From Gemmatimonadota bacterium (lineage in GTDB: Bacteria > Gemmatimonadota > Gemmatimonadetes > Gemmatimonadales > GWC2-71-9): 64,000 nucleotides of DNA. Position 1 is the first letter of the stretch; every line of letters begins with the position of its first letter. The notes under the pieces are model-generated. The model did not search any database, was not told the DNA's origin, and saw nothing but the letters and a program-made list of their open reading frames with translations. The position numbers were made by a program, and so were the translations under genes. Location: contig JADJOM010000003.1 in the NCBI GenBank assembly GCA_016713785.1, positions 1 through 64,000 of the forward strand, written 5' to 3'. Positions 18,632-27,834 of the stretch are shown here, piece by piece.

Positions 18632-18961
18632 ATGTATTCGCCGGGGAAAGCAGGGTTCCGCGGAGCACTCGCTGGAGCCACCGCTGGGGTGCTCCTCCTC
18701 AGCCTCTTCTTGGGGTGGACCCGTTCCTCCCCGAGTGCCCACGAGGGCGCCTACGATGCCATCACCGTTACTGCGTACGTGCTCGGCTTCCCGGTGAGCT
18801 TCGGACTCGACCGACTCCTCGCCGCAATCGAAGCCGTAGGGCCCAAGTACATCATGTCGACCCTGGCGGTCTCGCTATTGAGCCTGCCGCTGAATTGGTG
18901 CTTGGTCGGCTTCCTGGTGGCGATCGTCCGGGGCCCAGACGGCAGACGTACTCGCGCCTGA
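18632..18961 (+). CDS. putative membrane immunity protein
   Basis: This encodes 109 residues from ATG 18632; GAGAGG lies about 6 bases upstream. Three hydrophobic segments are visible: GALAGATAGVLLLSLFLGW, ITVTAYVLGFPVSFGLD and MSTLAVSLLSLPLNWCLVGF with the following FLVAIV. A short basic tail follows. No family is recognised. Its position 26 bases after a CT toxin suggests that it protects the inner membrane or periplasmic face from that toxin. Confidence 0.55.
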   Translation: MYSPGKAGFRGALAGATAGVLLLSLFLGWTRSSPSAHEGAYDAITVTAYVLGFPVSFGLDRLLAAIEAVGPKYIMSTLAVSLLSLPLNWCLVGFLVAIVRGPDGRRTRA

Positions 18962-19287
18962 ATAGTGGACCGTTCGACCTCCAGGAGCACCTCCGGGTTG
19001 TCGGGCCTCGCCCTGGCCGGGCGGCCGAGTCTAGCGTCGCGTGCTCGCCGAGTGAGTGCAGGGGCGGCGGGCCCGGGCTGGTTAAGGGCCTTTGGGGCCG
19101 GTGCGCATGGCGGGCCTCGCCGCGAACGAAAGAGGGTGGTGGGAGCCCCAAGGGTCCTGAAGACCGGCGGACACCGGCTTGCGCCGGGCCGGCCCCATGG
19201 TCGGATGCGAGCGGTCCTCTGCTCCATCAGCGGGGGCACGCGGAGGTCACCCCACCACCGCTGCCCCCAAGCTGCACACGGGTCCGT
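18962..19287. other. spacer without a gene, left part of the second IS110 element
   Basis: I see no convincing gene or RHS homology here. It probably contains the left IS110 boundary, because the IS110-associated word GATTGTCAAAGAGCG starts at about 19291. The boundary cannot be fixed, since the region shares little else with the first copy. Confidence 0.35.
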
Positions 19288-20845
19288 CGATTGTCAAAGA
19301 GCGCCGTCCTGCTGCGTGCGGTGGGACCGTCGCGCGACACTCACAGCTCGTCGGGCCTCGGGGGCCGTCACATCTTCATGGGCGATTCGGGTCCGAGCGA
19401 GCGCGTCAGGACCAGGCTTGAGGGGGCGCTCGGGGCGCAAGGCTCAAGGGCGGTCGGAAGCCGCTCGCTCCACGCTCGGCTCAACGGCAACGACGCGAGG
19501 GCATGGCGCCGCTACGCGGCCACTTGGTGGCGATTCCCACGCCAACGGCCCTCGTCGAACGGCTCCCCGGTCTGCATGATCCGGAGCAGCAGCGGCACCA
19601 GCTTCCGGGCCAGAGCGCACACGGCCTTGGTCCCCGGGATGCCCCGGGCCCGCATCGCCTCGTACTCGGGCCGGTACAGGCCCCGGGGCTGGCACCAGCG
19701 GCCGGCCAGCAGGAAGAGCTGCCGCCGGAGCATCGGCCGGCCCCGCTTGGACTGGCGCCGGCGGCCCTCGGTCTGGCCGCTCTGGCGGCCGGTGAGATTC
19801 ATCCCGGCGAGCTTGAGGACCTGGCGCGGGTGCTGGAAGTCGGCCGGGGTGCCCAGCTCGGCCACGATCGTGGCGGCACAGGCGGCGCTGATCTCGGGGA
19901 CCGAGAGCAGCACCCGGGCTTCGGGGCACTGGTCCACGAGCGCGACGATCCGGGCCTCGACCACGGCCAGTTGCTCCCGGACCAGCGCCCAGCGAGCGAG
20001 GAGCTTGGTGATCTCCAGCCGCCGCTCCGGCGTGGCCTGGGTCAGCGCGATGGTCTCCTTCGCCGAAGCGATCAGCGTCGCCACCCGCTCCTGGAGACGT
20101 GACCCCGGGACGCGGCGTGGATGTGCCGCCAGACGGCCTGGGGTGTGGCGGCGGCGAACTCCTGCGGCAATGGCCAGCGCGCCAGGATCGCGAGCGGGGT
20201 CCGCTTGTGGAGCCCGCTGAACTGCCCGAGGAACTCGGGCCACGCCAGATCGAGGACACCCTGCAGCCGGTTCCTGAACCGGGTGGCTTCGACGGTGAGC
20301 CGGTGCCGCTGGACGGACAGGAGCCGGAGCTCGACGTAGGGCGTCGTCAGGAACGGGAAGCGGACGAAGATGCCCATCCCGACCAGCTTGGCGATCTGGG
20401 CGGCATCCTTGGCGTCGGTCTTCAAGGGGCTGTTGTCCTCCAGCTCCTTGGACCGATTGGTGTGGGCCGGGAGCACATTGACCACGGGGTAGCCCCGGTC
20501 AGCCAGGAACCGGGCGAAGGTGAAGCCGTGGTGGCCGGCGAACTCCAAGCCGACCAGCATCTGGGCGGGGGTGAGCCCCGGGAAGAGGTCCTGCAGGTGC
20601 GCGTGGGTGGCCGCGAAGCCGGCCCGGCAGACAATTACCTTGAAGGGCTTGGAGCGGCGTCCGTCAGGGCCCTGGGCCACCAGGACGTGGAACTGCTTGG
20701 CAGTGTCGACCCCGACATGCACGGGGAACTGGCGGGCGTAGGCCTGCTTCTCATCGGGGTCATGGGGTGGCTCCGGGGTGAGGGGGGCGGAGGAGCCACC
20801 GAAGACAGCGCGGGCCTCAGGGAGGCGTCAAGCGGGAATAGATGT
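19288..20845 (-). mobile_element. IS110-family insertion sequence (copy 2, different member)
   Basis: A second IS110 element in the same orientation as the first, with a transposase clearly different in sequence. It again lies between an immunity gene and the DPFGL end of an RHS core. The right limit is set by the RHS frame that resumes at 20846; the left limit is uncertain and placed at the shared GTCGATTGTCAAAGAGCG word. Confidence 0.65.
19512..20722 (-). pseudogene. IS110-family transposase, frameshifted
   Basis: The N-terminal DEDD domain is MHVGVDTAKQFHVLVAQG (Asp), MLVGLEFAGHHGFTFARFL (Glu) and LKTDAKDAAQIAKLVGMG (two Asp). The frame changes near 20100-20115 (SRGHV to SRLQERVATLIA). 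The C-terminal domain is VLLSVPEISAACAATIVAEL, then RRRQSKRGRPMLRRQLFLLA and ends GRWRGNRHQVAA. ATG 20722 starts close to the first catalytic Asp and the same frame is open upstream (EKQAYARQFPV), so the true start may lie further out. One indel separates it from an intact gene of about 400 residues. Confidence 0.85.
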
Positions 20846-21301
20846 CTAGCCTATACCGATCCGTTTGGTCTCACTCCTTGTAAGGATGCCAACGGTAATA
20901 CCGTTCCATGTCCCGAGCCGGCTGGCGGACCTCCGATCCCGGTACCGGACGGGAAGGATGGCAAGCCGAACTCCTGGGAAGTGAAAGCGGGTTCGGGGAA
21001 GCGGACGAAGTGGGGACCGAAGACACCGGTCCCGAGCGAGAAAGGCGAACAGCCCAGTGCAAGCTGGGACCCTGAGGGACACTGGGACGTCAAGGGCATG
21101 GGCGGGCGGAATAACACCCGGCGCTTCAACCCGGACGGCACCGAAATCGGCGATCACGATGGTACACCGATCTACGGCCCGCAGCAGTGGCCCACGAAGA
21201 ATCAGGTAGACGCAGTCGGTGCAGCCGCGACTGCCTACTTGATTGTCCGGACTCTCCTGAGAATCGCCGTCCCCGCGACTAACGCAATACCTGCACCCTG
21301 A
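20846..21301 (+). pseudogene. RHS C-terminal toxin fragment, 5' end removed by IS110
   Basis: An open frame of 151 residues starts with the RHS end motif LAYTDPFGL, nearly identical in DNA to 15297-15318. A proline-rich linker (CPEPAGGPPIPVPDGKDGK) and a compact domain follow: WEVKAGSGKRTKWGPKTPVP, SWDPEGHWDVKGMGGRNNTR, FNPDGTEIGDHDG. The W-DPEGHWDV...G..-R.NPDG layout recalls nuclease-type polymorphic toxin domains of the Ntox37 kind, from memory only. A hydrophobic tail (AAATAYLIVRTLLRIAV) ends it. It has no translation start of its own. Confidence 0.5.
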
Positions 21302-21312
21302 TAGGAACCGAA

Positions 21313-21876
21313 ATGGAACTCCTTTCCGACGAACAGGCGATCCGCTGGTGTGCCGAGCGTGGGCTTCAGCCTGTCAACGAGCTTCCCAGCACACGCATCG
21401 GGTTTCCCGGAGGCGAGTCCTATCGGCTTCGCCTTGCAGTAGCCGGTTCGGCGACCGAAGTCGTCGGGTTGGGCTACGCGCTGGCCATGACGGCGGTTCC
21501 GGGGGACGATGAAACCGCGTTCCAAGGCGGCCTTCTCTGGCTTCAGGATTGGGATATTTGGAGCGAGACCACAGAGCGCGTTGGCCATCTACTTCTGAAC
21601 TCATTGCGACAATCGGCGCAGGGTGCGGGCCCGGTACGAACATCACCGGCACACGTATTCCACCGATCCGAGTTTATCGAAGCCCACGCGGCGCTAGCTG
21701 TCGCGCTCCTGTTCCAATGGGACGCATTCTACGTTCCCGTCATCGGGGCGTTTTACGCCTTCCTATCTCACCACGGCCAGATTGAGGTGGTGGCTCGTGA
21801 CAAGGTGACCTACAGTGACCTGCTCGCGCGCTTCGAGAGGGGCGGGTTCAGCCCGGCGGCTGTCGTTCATTCGTGA
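21313..21876 (+). CDS. putative cytoplasmic immunity protein
   Basis: This encodes 187 residues from ATG 21313, 11 bases after the toxin stop; AGGAACCG lies upstream. It has no signal peptide or membrane helix. The features are MELLSDEQAIRWCAERGLQP, a beta segment (GESYRLRLAVAGSATEVVGL), LLWLQDWDIWSETTERVGH and FIEAHAALAVALLFQWDAFY, then GAFYAFLSHHGQIEVVARD. The D-x-W-x-S plus FQWDA...SHHGxIE pattern is typical of soluble immunity-type proteins, but I cannot name the family. A cytoplasmic partner agrees with a nuclease-like toxin. Confidence 0.6.
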   Translation: MELLSDEQAIRWCAERGLQPVNELPSTRIGFPGGESYRLRLAVAGSATEVVGLGYALAMTAVPGDDETAFQGGLLWLQDWDIWSETTERVGHLLLNSLRQSAQGAGPVRTSPAHVFHRSEFIEAHAALAVALLFQWDAFYVPVIGAFYAFLSHHGQIEVVARDKVTYSDLLARFERGGFSPAAVVHS

Positions 21877-21931
21877 GCAGCGCCAGGGGGACCCGCCGCC
21901 ACCCAGTCTCCCGCTCTGCGATGCTCCCAGC

Positions 21932-22470
21932 GCGATCGCGTGTCACGTCGGACGCGGCGCGCCAGGCGCCCGTCGCGTGGGTTATCGGATCAGCGCCGGT
22001 AGGCGCCCCGGACGAGTGGGAGGTGGACCAGCCCGCGATCAGGTGTTTTGTCGGAGGCCGCACTGAGGCCCGCCTCGGCTCACAACGCGGATCCCCGGTG
22101 GGCCCGGGCACACGATGGAGCAGGGTACCACGATTGTCAAAGAGCGACTGCCGGCTGACGGGCACCGCGTAGCCCGATCCTAGCACCACTCGGAGGCGTG
22201 GCCCGCTCCCGCGGGCGTCCCTCGACACCCCATTGTTGGAGACTCGAGCGGACCCTCGACCAGGGGAGAGCCTGTACGATGGGAAGCGAGCCCGGAGGCT
22301 CCTTCAAGAGAGTCATGGCTCCTCCGCCCCAGCCGGCCAGCCGTCTTTCAGGGCCGATTCAGGCCGTAGCCGTCGCCCGCGCCGACCGGTCCCGCCACAC
22401 CGGCGGCTCGACGGTGAACATCCGACGATCCCGGGCCACGCTGTACAGCAGGCGGAGCCCCGCTTGACCT
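21932..22470 (-). mobile_element. IS110 remnant (copy 3)
   Basis: Only the 3' non-coding end and the last 33 codons of the transposase survive. Similarity to 16331-16860 is clear over nearly 500 bp with the same block order. The remnant is cut off near 22464, just ahead of the promoter region of the complete RHS gene. It is again located directly behind an immunity gene, as are copies 1 and 2. Confidence 0.75.
22359..22460 (-). pseudogene. C-terminal remnant of an IS110 transposase
   Basis: The minus strand encodes GLRLLYSVARDRRMFTVEP and PVWRDRSARATATA before the stop at 22359. It matches the end of the transposase at 16760-18029 (GLRLLYSVARDRRVFTAEP). Everything upstream of these 33 residues is gone. 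Confidence 0.8.
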
Positions 22471-22778
22471 TCCCCACCGCGAACAGCGCCGATAGGAATG
22501 GGAGGACCACCGCCACGGGTGGTGCTGCTCGGGGTGCACCGGGCCACATTGTACCGTCGCCTCAAGCGCCGGGGCATCCAGCCCCGGTGAACCCCGCGGG
22601 TGGTGCAGGACTGAACTAGTCGCACCGTGTCGCACCATTTGTCGCACGGCGGCGCGTTGTCGCAGCGACAAACTGGCGGCGCGCGAGCCAAGTGGCGCCA
22701 TGCAAACATCTTGGGACCAGGCGCCAATGGCACGCCCCATGACATAGCAAGGAGGCATCCCCACTCCGGAGCCTCCCG
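22471..22778. other. upstream region of the complete RHS gene
   Basis: No gene is evident on either strand. AAGGAGG at 22749-22755 is a strong Shine-Dalgarno sequence but lies 23 bases before GTG 22779, further than usual. No clear promoter could be read. The region should carry the transcription start of the only RHS gene here with an intact 5' end. Confidence 0.4.
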
Positions 22779-25700
22779 GTGCGCCTCCGCCTCAGCTGGC
22801 TGTCCGTCCTCCTGCTCCTCCTCGCGTTCCTGACGCCCGGCCTCGTACCGTCGTTCCGCCGTGCCCTCGTTCCGGCGCCTGCCGTCCCAGGTACCGTCAT
22901 CGTCACGCCGGATGGCGGCACGCTCATCGCAACGGCCCACGCCGCCTGGTTCCGGGCCGACTTCACCGTGCTCAATACCCGGACCCTGACCAGCACCTAC
23001 ACGCTGGCCTGCAGCTACACCGGCCAGGTCACCGGGTGCTTCCTCGACAGCACTTCCGAGACCCTCGCGCCCGACGAGGCCATCACCGTCCACGTCTACT
23101 ACCAGACCGGGAACCTCGCGCTCTCCGGCAACACGATCACGCTGACCGCGAGCGGACCGGCCACCGACGCCGGCTACTACGGGGTCCGCGTCCAGTCCAG
23201 CATGATCGCCATGGTCACGCCGGGAGGCACCCAGAACGATGCCGTCGTCACCGTGCGGCGCCACCAGCCGGCGCTGCTCGCCCGGTTCCTGCTCAGCCCG
23301 GGGTACGCCACCGACAGCGCCACGATCGGCATGACCTGGCAGCGCCTGCCCGCCGGTCCGGTGGTCACGGTCACGAATGATGCGCGCCGGAACCGGGGCC
23401 TCATCGAGTGGGAGGTCGAGGACAGCCTCGCGCTGCAGAATCCCGGGGATTCCGCTCGCGCCACCGTGACGCACTGCACCACCGGCGGCGTCTGCACCGA
23501 GGAACGCCGGATCGTGAAGCTGGCGAACGACAGCAAGCCCATCCTCGGGTTCTCCGGCGTTCCCACGGGCAGCCTCGCTGCCGGCTTCGGGGCGCCGTTC
23601 GGCCCAGGCATCGCCGTGAGCGGCGTCGAGATCGAGACGGGCTTCGGCACCGTGCCCTACTTCTCGATGGGCCAGGCCCGCTCCGCCGGCCTGGTGTACT
23701 CCACCCGCCAGGCCTGGCCCCGGGTCACCATCCCGGTCGACGTGGAACTCCCCTGGCTCGGCGCCAACCCGAGTGCCCTGACCCTGATCGCCTGGGATGG
23801 GGCCTACATCAATGACTCGGTGCGCTATACCGCGCCCGCCTGCGTCACCGGCGCGGTCCGGAAGTGCCGCGGCGTCATCACCGCGGATTTCCGGACCTCG
23901 AGTTTCGCCACCCCGATGCGCAAGTGGCTCAAGATCGAAGCCCGGGTGGTGCCCGCGGGCGGCGGTGCGGTGGTGTCGGCCACCGACTCGGTGGAGGTGG
24001 CCCTCGTGGACCGCCGCACCACCCGCTACGGGGCCGGCTGGTGGCCCGCCGGCGCGCTCCGCCTCGTGGCGGCCGGCGAGGACCGCCTGCTGGTCGGCGC
24101 CGACGGGGCGGTGACCGTCTTCCGCGGCAACGGCGACAGCCTCTACCTGCCGCCCCCCGGCAACTTCAGCGTGCTCAAGAAGGTGGGCACCACCTGGGAA
24201 CTCGCCCCGCGCGGCAGCCTGGCCAAGCTGGTGTTCGATGCCCAGGGGCGGCTGGTCAAGCGGGCCGACCAGAACGGCAACCGCGACACCCTGCTGTACG
24301 GCGGCACCACCGACTCCCTGCTGGAGCTGCGCGATCCGCTCGACAAGCGCATCCTGCTGGGCTACGCCAGCGGCAAGCTGAGCACCTTCACCACGCTGCA
24401 CGGCACCGGGGTGCCGCGGACCCACGCCATCATCATCGACGCGGCCACCAACCAGCTCACCCGCGACTCCATCGGTGGCGCCCCCTACCGCACCATCTAC
24501 CGCTACGCCGTCCGGGACGCCGCCACCAAGACCCAGCTCCTCGGCATCCGCGAGGGGATGCTCGGCGACTCCACCCAGGTCGTCTACGATTCCAGCGCCG
24601 CCGGCTTCCTCTGGCGGCCGGGCGCCGTGCGGCTCCCCCGGGTGCCGGACGAGACCGGGGCGCTGGTCCGGCCGCAGATCACCTATACGGCGGTCCTCAG
24701 GCGCGGGGCCGGCACCGTGGTGCCGCTCGACAGCACGGGGCCCTGGGTCGAGATGCGGGATCCGCGGGGCAACTGGACGCGCTCCTGGCTCACGCGCTGG
24801 GGCCAGGCCCGGTACGTCTGGGACACCCTCGGCGCGCTCAGCCGGGCCCGCTACACCACCGACGGGCGGGTGGTGTGGAGCGAGGCGCGGCGGGGGGGCG
24901 ACACGACCCGGGTGTACTCGGCCTACGACAGCCAGCAGCGGCTGGTGAAGTCCTGGACCAACACCGTCACCGGGCTCGGCCAGGGGGTGCGGCTCGACAG
25001 CCTGGTCTACGATGCCAGCCACCGGGTCATCGTGCACGTGGACAGTCGCGGCAAGGCCGACAGTGTCTTCTACGACGCCAAGGGCAACGTCATCAAGACG
25101 AAGGACCCGAGCGGGGCCGTCACCCAGTTCTGGTACAGCAGCACGACGGGCCAGCTCGATTCGATGCTGCCGCCGAGTACCACCGCGCGCCAGCGCTACA
25201 CCTACGATGCGACGTGGAAGAACCCGACCACCGTGAGCGCCGGGGCCACGACGGCCGGCAGCGTGCAGCAGAGCCAGTCCACCTACGACAGCTACGGCCG
25301 GGTGGCGAGCACCCTGTCCCGGGTGCAGGTCCGGGTGACCGGGTCCACCGTGAAGTGGCAGTGGCGGAAGACGGTGCCCACGTATGTCGCCGCCACCAAC
25401 GAGGTCACCACCCAGACCAGCTATCGCAGCGACACCTGCGATCCCTGCGTGGGCGGCCCGGCGAGCTGGCCGTCCGACAGCTTCCATGTCATGACCGTGA
25501 GCGTGTTCCGGGATGCGGCGGGGCGCGATACCGCCCGGGTCGGCGAACGCGGCTACCAGACCGTGTACACCTATGACCGCCTGGGGCGGCTGCTGGCGCG
25601 CCGGCCGCCGAGCGCCGGGGGGCCCGCGCCCCGGGACTCGATGGTCTACGATGTCGCGGGCAACATCGTGAAGACCTACACCCGGCGGGGCGACCTGCTC

Positions 25701-27353
25701 ACCGCCACCTACGACAGCCGCAACCGCCTCCTCACCCAGGTGGTGCCCGGCATCGGGACCATCAACCGAACCTACGCCGGTCCCCTGGACCAGCTCACCC
25801 GCGTCTGGGTGACCGGGGCAGTGGACTCGATCGGCGGCGTCAATGGGGAGGTCCGGTACGGCTTTGATGCGCGCGGGCACCTGCTCGCCGACACCGCCTA
25901 TCGCAACGCCACCGCCCTGGTCACCACCTACACCCGCGACCAGTACGACCGCGACAGCGTGGTCACCGACCCCGTGGGGGCCTGGCGGCCCCGCTACGAG
26001 ACCGCGCGGGGCATCCCCGAGCGCCTGGTCACCCCCCTCGGGGACTCGGTCAGCCTCACCCTCGACGGCCAGCAGCGGCCCGCCCAGCGCACCGTGCTGA
26101 GCAGCGGGCCGGCCTTCACCCAGTCGGTGCAGTACCTCGCGAGCAGCGGGGCGGCGAAGATCACCCAGACAGCCGGGGCCAGCGGGTACGAGGTGGGCAC
26201 CTACGATCCCGAGGGCGCCCCGGACGAACCCACCCTCGGCGCCCCGCTCGGGCCCATCTGGGTGGAGCAGCACGGCCCCTCCCCGCTGCTCCCCGACACC
26301 CTGGTGGACAGCCTGAGCTATGACGGGTGGGGCCGGCTGCTGGGGTGGCAGCATTTCCGGAAGGCGGACACCCTCCTCACCCTGCTGGCCAGCGACTCGG
26401 TGTGGTTCGACCGCACCGGCAACGTCCATGTGAACGGGGAGACGCGCACCCACGAGCTGCAGACCGACCGGCTGCTCACCCGGGTGGCGGGGGCGTGGAC
26501 CTGGAGCTATACCTATGATGCCGGCGGCAACCTCACCCAGGCCAGCGGCACCACGCTGTCGCAGACCATCACCTGGACGTACCAGTACGACGCCGCCAAC
26601 CAGCTCCGGAGCGTGCGCTACCGCGGGCATGGCTGGGGGGCGGACAGCCTGGTGGCCCGGTACGGCTATGATGTGCTGGGCCGGCGGATCGCGCGCCGGG
26701 TGTACTGGTCGCCGCTGCCGGGGGCGGAGGCGCGGGAGACGCGCTACCTCTACCAGGGCGGGCAGGTGGTGGCGGAGACCGACGCGGCGGGGGCGTTCAA
26801 GTGGAAGTACACCTGGGGCCCCGGGACCGACAATCTGGTGGGGCTGCAGGACTCGACCGGCACCCAGTTCTACGTGGTGCAGGACCAGCTGGGCAGCGTC
26901 CGGGGCCTGGTGCGGCGGGACGGCACCTGGATCATGAGCCAGCGGTTCACGCCGGCGGGGCAGCTCCTGGCGCGGGATTCGGTCGGCGGGCACCAGTGGC
27001 CGAAGGGCTTGCACGTCGGGTGGACCGGGCGGGAGACGGACCCCGAGACGGGGCTCAGCTTCCACCGGGCGCGGTACTACAGCCCGGAGCTGCGGCGGTG
27101 GACGCAGGAGGACCCGATCGGGTACGGCGGCGGGGGCAACCTGTACGCCTACGTGGGCGGGGCGGTGCTGGAGGGGCGGGATCCGAGCGGGTTGATCGAG
27201 GACCTGCGGGGCGGGGGGCGGGCTCGGGCTGGCGGAGTCGTTCCGTCCCTTCACCCTCGACCCGACCGCGTCGTCCATGCTGGATCAGATCCCGTTGCCC
27301 AGCGGAGGCTCTTCGACAACGATAGACCTGATTGCAGTTCTGGCGAACGGTGA
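22779..27353 (+). CDS. complete RHS/YD-repeat protein with signal peptide (frame lost before its CT domain)
   Basis: This encodes 1524 residues. The N-terminus is a signal peptide (LSWLSVLLLLLAFLTPGLVP). An extracellular beta-rich region (residues about 30-400) with HCTTGGVCTEE and CVTGAVRKCRG follows, then YD repeats (VYDAKGNVIK is read as FYDAKGNVIKTKDPSG; TYDSYGRVAS; TYDRLGRLLARRP; VYDVAGNIVKTYTR). The RHS core is RYGYDVLGRRIARRVYW ... RETDPETGLSFHRARYYS ... QEDPIGYGGGGNLYAYVGG ... GRDPSGLIEDL. The linker then breaks at a run of six G (27213-27218); the sister cassette at 35443-35447 has five. The last 60 residues are therefore out-of-frame, and the natural end is the JAMM-like domain to 27834. 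RHS proteins form a closed shell around the CT toxin, which is released after DPxGL. Export by signal peptide rather than by a type VI particle is suggested. GTG 22779 is the first start that gives the signal peptide. Confidence 0.85.
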   Translation: MRLRLSWLSVLLLLLAFLTPGLVPSFRRALVPAPAVPGTVIVTPDGGTLIATAHAAWFRADFTVLNTRTLTSTYTLACSYTGQVTGCFLDSTSETLAPDEAITVHVYYQTGNLALSGNTITLTASGPATDAGYYGVRVQSSMIAMVTPGGTQNDAVVTVRRHQPALLARFLLSPGYATDSATIGMTWQRLPAGPVVTVTNDARRNRGLIEWEVEDSLALQNPGDSARATVTHCTTGGVCTEERRIVKLANDSKPILGFSGVPTGSLAAGFGAPFGPGIAVSGVEIETGFGTVPYFSMGQARSAGLVYSTRQAWPRVTIPVDVELPWLGANPSALTLIAWDGAYINDSVRYTAPACVTGAVRKCRGVITADFRTSSFATPMRKWLKIEARVVPAGGGAVVSATDSVEVALVDRRTTRYGAGWWPAGALRLVAAGEDRLLVGADGAVTVFRGNGDSLYLPPPGNFSVLKKVGTTWELAPRGSLAKLVFDAQGRLVKRADQNGNRDTLLYGGTTDSLLELRDPLDKRILLGYASGKLSTFTTLHGTGVPRTHAIIIDAATNQLTRDSIGGAPYRTIYRYAVRDAATKTQLLGIREGMLGDSTQVVYDSSAAGFLWRPGAVRLPRVPDETGALVRPQITYTAVLRRGAGTVVPLDSTGPWVEMRDPRGNWTRSWLTRWGQARYVWDTLGALSRARYTTDGRVVWSEARRGGDTTRVYSAYDSQQRLVKSWTNTVTGLGQGVRLDSLVYDASHRVIVHVDSRGKADSVFYDAKGNVIKTKDPSGAVTQFWYSSTTGQLDSMLPPSTTARQRYTYDATWKNPTTVSAGATTAGSVQQSQSTYDSYGRVASTLSRVQVRVTGSTVKWQWRKTVPTYVAATNEVTTQTSYRSDTCDPCVGGPASWPSDSFHVMTVSVFRDAAGRDTARVGERGYQTVYTYDRLGRLLARRPPSAGGPAPRDSMVYDVAGNIVKTYTRRGDLLTATYDSRNRLLTQVVPGIGTINRTYAGPLDQLTRVWVTGAVDSIGGVNGEVRYGFDARGHLLADTAYRNATALVTTYTRDQYDRDSVVTDPVGAWRPRYETARGIPERLVTPLGDSVSLTLDGQQRPAQRTVLSSGPAFTQSVQYLASSGAAKITQTAGASGYEVGTYDPEGAPDEPTLGAPLGPIWVEQHGPSPLLPDTLVDSLSYDGWGRLLGWQHFRKADTLLTLLASDSVWFDRTGNVHVNGETRTHELQTDRLLTRVAGAWTWSYTYDAGGNLTQASGTTLSQTITWTYQYDAANQLRSVRYRGHGWGADSLVARYGYDVLGRRIARRVYWSPLPGAEARETRYLYQGGQVVAETDAAGAFKWKYTWGPGTDNLVGLQDSTGTQFYVVQDQLGSVRGLVRRDGTWIMSQRFTPAGQLLARDSVGGHQWPKGLHVGWTGRETDPETGLSFHRARYYSPELRRWTQEDPIGYGGGGNLYAYVGGAVLEGRDPSGLIEDLRGGGRARAGGVVPSLHPRPDRVVHAGSDPVAQRRLFDNDRPDCSSGER

Positions 27354-27834
27354 CAGGGTGCCTTGCAGCGAACTGCCAGAGGCCTGCCGGGAGTTTCTTG
27401 AGCAGTCGGGCGACCCTCTCGTAGGTAACCCGCAGCTACTTGCAGACGTGCGCGCGAAGATGAACTTGGCGCCTTACGACTCAAAGTACCTGTCGTACCG
27501 TGTCGAATCCGGTGGATGGTGCACGGCAACCTCATGTACGGTGACATTCGGCGGCGTCGGGGGGATAAAGCTGGGCAGTCAGCCAGCAGGCGCGATTCTC
27601 GGGTGGCACTCGCACCCCAATGTCGGGTGGCCTGCCGTTGGCGCCGATTACTCAAGGTGTCCGCCAGCCTCTCTCCCCGATGCCTGTCGCTACGGTGTCG
27701 AGCCGAGTACTCCTGACATCCAATCGGCAGGCAAGAACGGATACACAGTGCCAATGTACGTCGTCTCCAGACGAGTGGTGTGGAGGTACCAATGGGTAGC
27801 TGGACAGGGGTGGGTTCATGGGAGAGTGCAGTGA
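27277..27834 (+). CDS. JAMM/MPN-like metallopeptidase RHS C-terminal toxin domain
   Basis: This frame of 185 residues continues the linker SSMLDQIPLPSGG of the RHS protein after the G-run frameshift. The motif GAILGWHSHPNVGW followed by EPSTPDIQSAG has the H-x-H and S-x-x-D elements of JAMM/MPN zinc isopeptidases, and the preceding VESGG could supply the Glu. The spacing between HSHP and SxxD (about 29 residues) is longer than in classic JAMM and closer to DUF4329-like RHS toxins. The end is VPMYVVSRRVVWRYQWVAG. ATG 27277 is unlikely to be a natural start; the domain is normally fused to RHS. Isopeptidase or peptidase activity is inferred. Confidence 0.7.
   Translation: MLDQIPLPSGGSSTTIDLIAVLANGDRVPCSELPEACREFLEQSGDPLVGNPQLLADVRAKMNLAPYDSKYLSYRVESGGWCTATSCTVTFGGVGGIKLGSQPAGAILGWHSHPNVGWPAVGADYSRCPPASLPDACRYGVEPSTPDIQSAGKNGYTVPMYVVSRRVVWRYQWVAGQGWVHGRVQ

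Noticed and set aside
22359..27278. A 1639-codon open frame on the minus strand opposite the complete RHS gene
   Set aside because: Low-complexity His/Pro/Arg/Gly sequence typical of antisense frames in GC-rich DNA; the plus strand carries clear RHS motifs throughout. Only its last 33 codons (22359-22460) are real, as an IS110 remnant.
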